Assembly (NCBI GenBank): GCA_003159055.1 | Contig: PMLH01000456.1 | Location: 1 to 6,228, forward strand | Origin: Myxococcales bacterium | GTDB lineage: Bacteria > Myxococcota > Polyangia > Fen-1088 | DNA length: 6,228 nucleotides | Reading direction: 5' to 3' | Made by a program: the position numbers and the translations under genes | Notes under the pieces: model-generated | Told to the model about the DNA's origin: nothing | Database searches by the model: none | The model's input: the letters and a program-made list of their open reading frames with translations, nothing else | In this document: one piece after another, positions 5,596-6,228 of the stretch | How the letters are laid out: each line of letters opens with the position of its first letter | Numbering within the stretch: position 1 is the stretch's first letter

Positions 5596-5612
5596 GTGGC
5601 GACCGCGTTTGA
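5577..5612 (+). other. 11-codon mini-ORF overlapping the ATPase start
   Basis: ATG 5577 opens MTGLNDRGDRV and stops at TGA 5610-5612, overlapping the first 17 bases of the ATPase gene in a different frame. It is preceded by a purine-rich GGAAAG (5561-5566) at a usable distance. It could act as a translationally coupled leader peptide, or be chance. No evidence beyond position and its ribosome-site-like sequence supports it. Confidence 0.25.
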
Positions 5613-6228
5613 GCGCTCCCTCGACCTCGGCAACCAGACGGGCCTCAGCGAGGATGAGGCCCGGCTGAGGCTTGCAAAGCAGGGGCCCAACGAGTTACCC
5701 GCGCAAAAGAAGCGCGACCTGTTGGCCATTGTGCTCGAAGTTATGCGCGAGCCCATGTTCATCCTGCTGATCGTCGCTGGCGGTCTGTATCTCTTCTTTG
5801 GCGATGCTTCCGAAGCGGTCATGCTCCTTGGCTTCGTCTTCGTGGTCATGGCCATCACCATCATCCAGTCGCGGCGGACCGAACGCGCGCTTGATGCCCT
5901 GCGGGATTTGTCTAGCCCACGGGCTCTGGTCATTCGTGGCGGGGTTCACCGCCGCATCCCAGGTCGGGAAGTCGTCCAAGGCGATCTTCTGATACTTGCC
6001 GAAGGTGACCGAGTGCCAGCCGACGCGCTCCTTCGGCAAGGAATCAACTTGTCCCTGGACGAATCGTTGCTTACTGGGGAATCCGCGCCGGTTCGCAAAT
6101 TGGCCTCGGCCACCGAGACGAAGCTTCAACGTCCTGGTGGTGAGGATCTTGCGTCACTCTTTTCAGGCACGCTGGTGAGTGCAGGCCAGGGCGTCGCCGA
6201 GGTTGCGAGCACGGGCGTTCATTCCGAG
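5596..6228 (+). CDS. P-type cation-transporting ATPase, N-terminal part (runs off right edge)
   Basis: From GTG 5596, 211 codons are open to the window edge. An in-frame TGA at 5587 excludes any start further upstream, and AGGA (5582-5585) supports GTG. The N-terminal cation-ATPase domain is seen at LSEDEARLRLAKQGPNELP (residues 17-35). Two membrane helices follow: about 53-68 (PMFILLIVAGGLYLFF) and 72-90. The actuator domain begins near residue 105, with GDLLILAEGDRVPAD (129-143) and LDESLLTGES (154-163); TGES is the dephosphorylation motif of all P-type pumps. The phosphorylation DKTGT site, nucleotide domain and ion-binding helices lie beyond the window, so the ion (Ca2+, Mg2+ or other) cannot be named. 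The sequence most resembles bacterial MgtA/Ca2+-pump-like (P2/P3) enzymes. It acts in the inner membrane, coupling ATP hydrolysis to cation movement. A full gene would be expected to be roughly 800-900 codons. No metabolic link to the upstream genes is apparent. Confidence 0.92.
   Translation, partial: MATAFERSLDLGNQTGLSEDEARLRLAKQGPNELPAQKKRDLLAIVLEVMREPMFILLIVAGGLYLFFGDASEAVMLLGFVFVVMAITIIQSRRTERALDALRDLSSPRALVIRGGVHRRIPGREVVQGDLLILAEGDRVPADALLRQGINLSLDESLLTGESAPVRKLASATETKLQRPGGEDLASLFSGTLVSAGQGVAEVASTGVHSE

Noticed and set aside
5517..6129. Minus-strand open frames opposite the ATPase
   Set aside because: The plus frame from GTG 5596 shows unmistakable P-type ATPase motifs including TGES; the minus frames are shadows.

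Overview
The window looks like chromosomal DNA of a high-GC, diderm, predatory or soil-type bacterium, most likely a myxobacterium (Myxococcota, Polyangia-like). The main grounds are two adjacent lipoproteins whose export signals are followed by long Gly/Ser/Thr linkers with repeated 'DAG' motifs, a style common in that group, and an outer-membrane beta-barrel gene. No ribosomal or other phylogenetic marker is present, so the assignment is an inference.

Layout. Positions 1-117 (minus strand) hold the first 39 codons of a small protein that runs off the left edge, possibly DUF4124-like. A divergent intergenic region of about 170 bp follows. On the plus strand come a Gly-rich lipoprotein with a four-cysteine C-terminal domain (288-1175), a second Gly/Ser/Thr-linker lipoprotein carrying a LamG/concanavalin-A-like domain (1277-2497), a 914-residue protein (2626-5370), and the 5' part of a P-type cation ATPase (5596 to the right edge), which starts with GTG. 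Each of the three intergenic gaps on the plus strand contains at least one good hairpin, so the genes are probably separate transcription units or only loosely coupled.

The outstanding object is the 914-residue protein. It reads as one uninterrupted chain: a Sec signal peptide, a complete YtcJ-like amidohydrolase (Amidohydrolase_3 type) with all expected metal ligands, and a C-terminal Omp85/BamA-type outer-membrane barrel with the LRGY loop motif and a terminal phenylalanine. No POTRA domain is visible between the two. The architecture parallels the patatin-Omp85 (PlpD, type Vd) and metallophosphatase-Omp85 proteins, but with an amidohydrolase in the enzyme position. It suggests an outer-membrane-anchored or surface-delivered hydrolase.

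Functional links between the genes are weak. The two lipoproteins and the barrel fusion are all predicted envelope proteins, and the LamG domain could bind glycans or surfaces. The ATPase is an inner-membrane pump with no evident connection. No tRNA, rRNA, CRISPR array, transposase or attachment site was seen.
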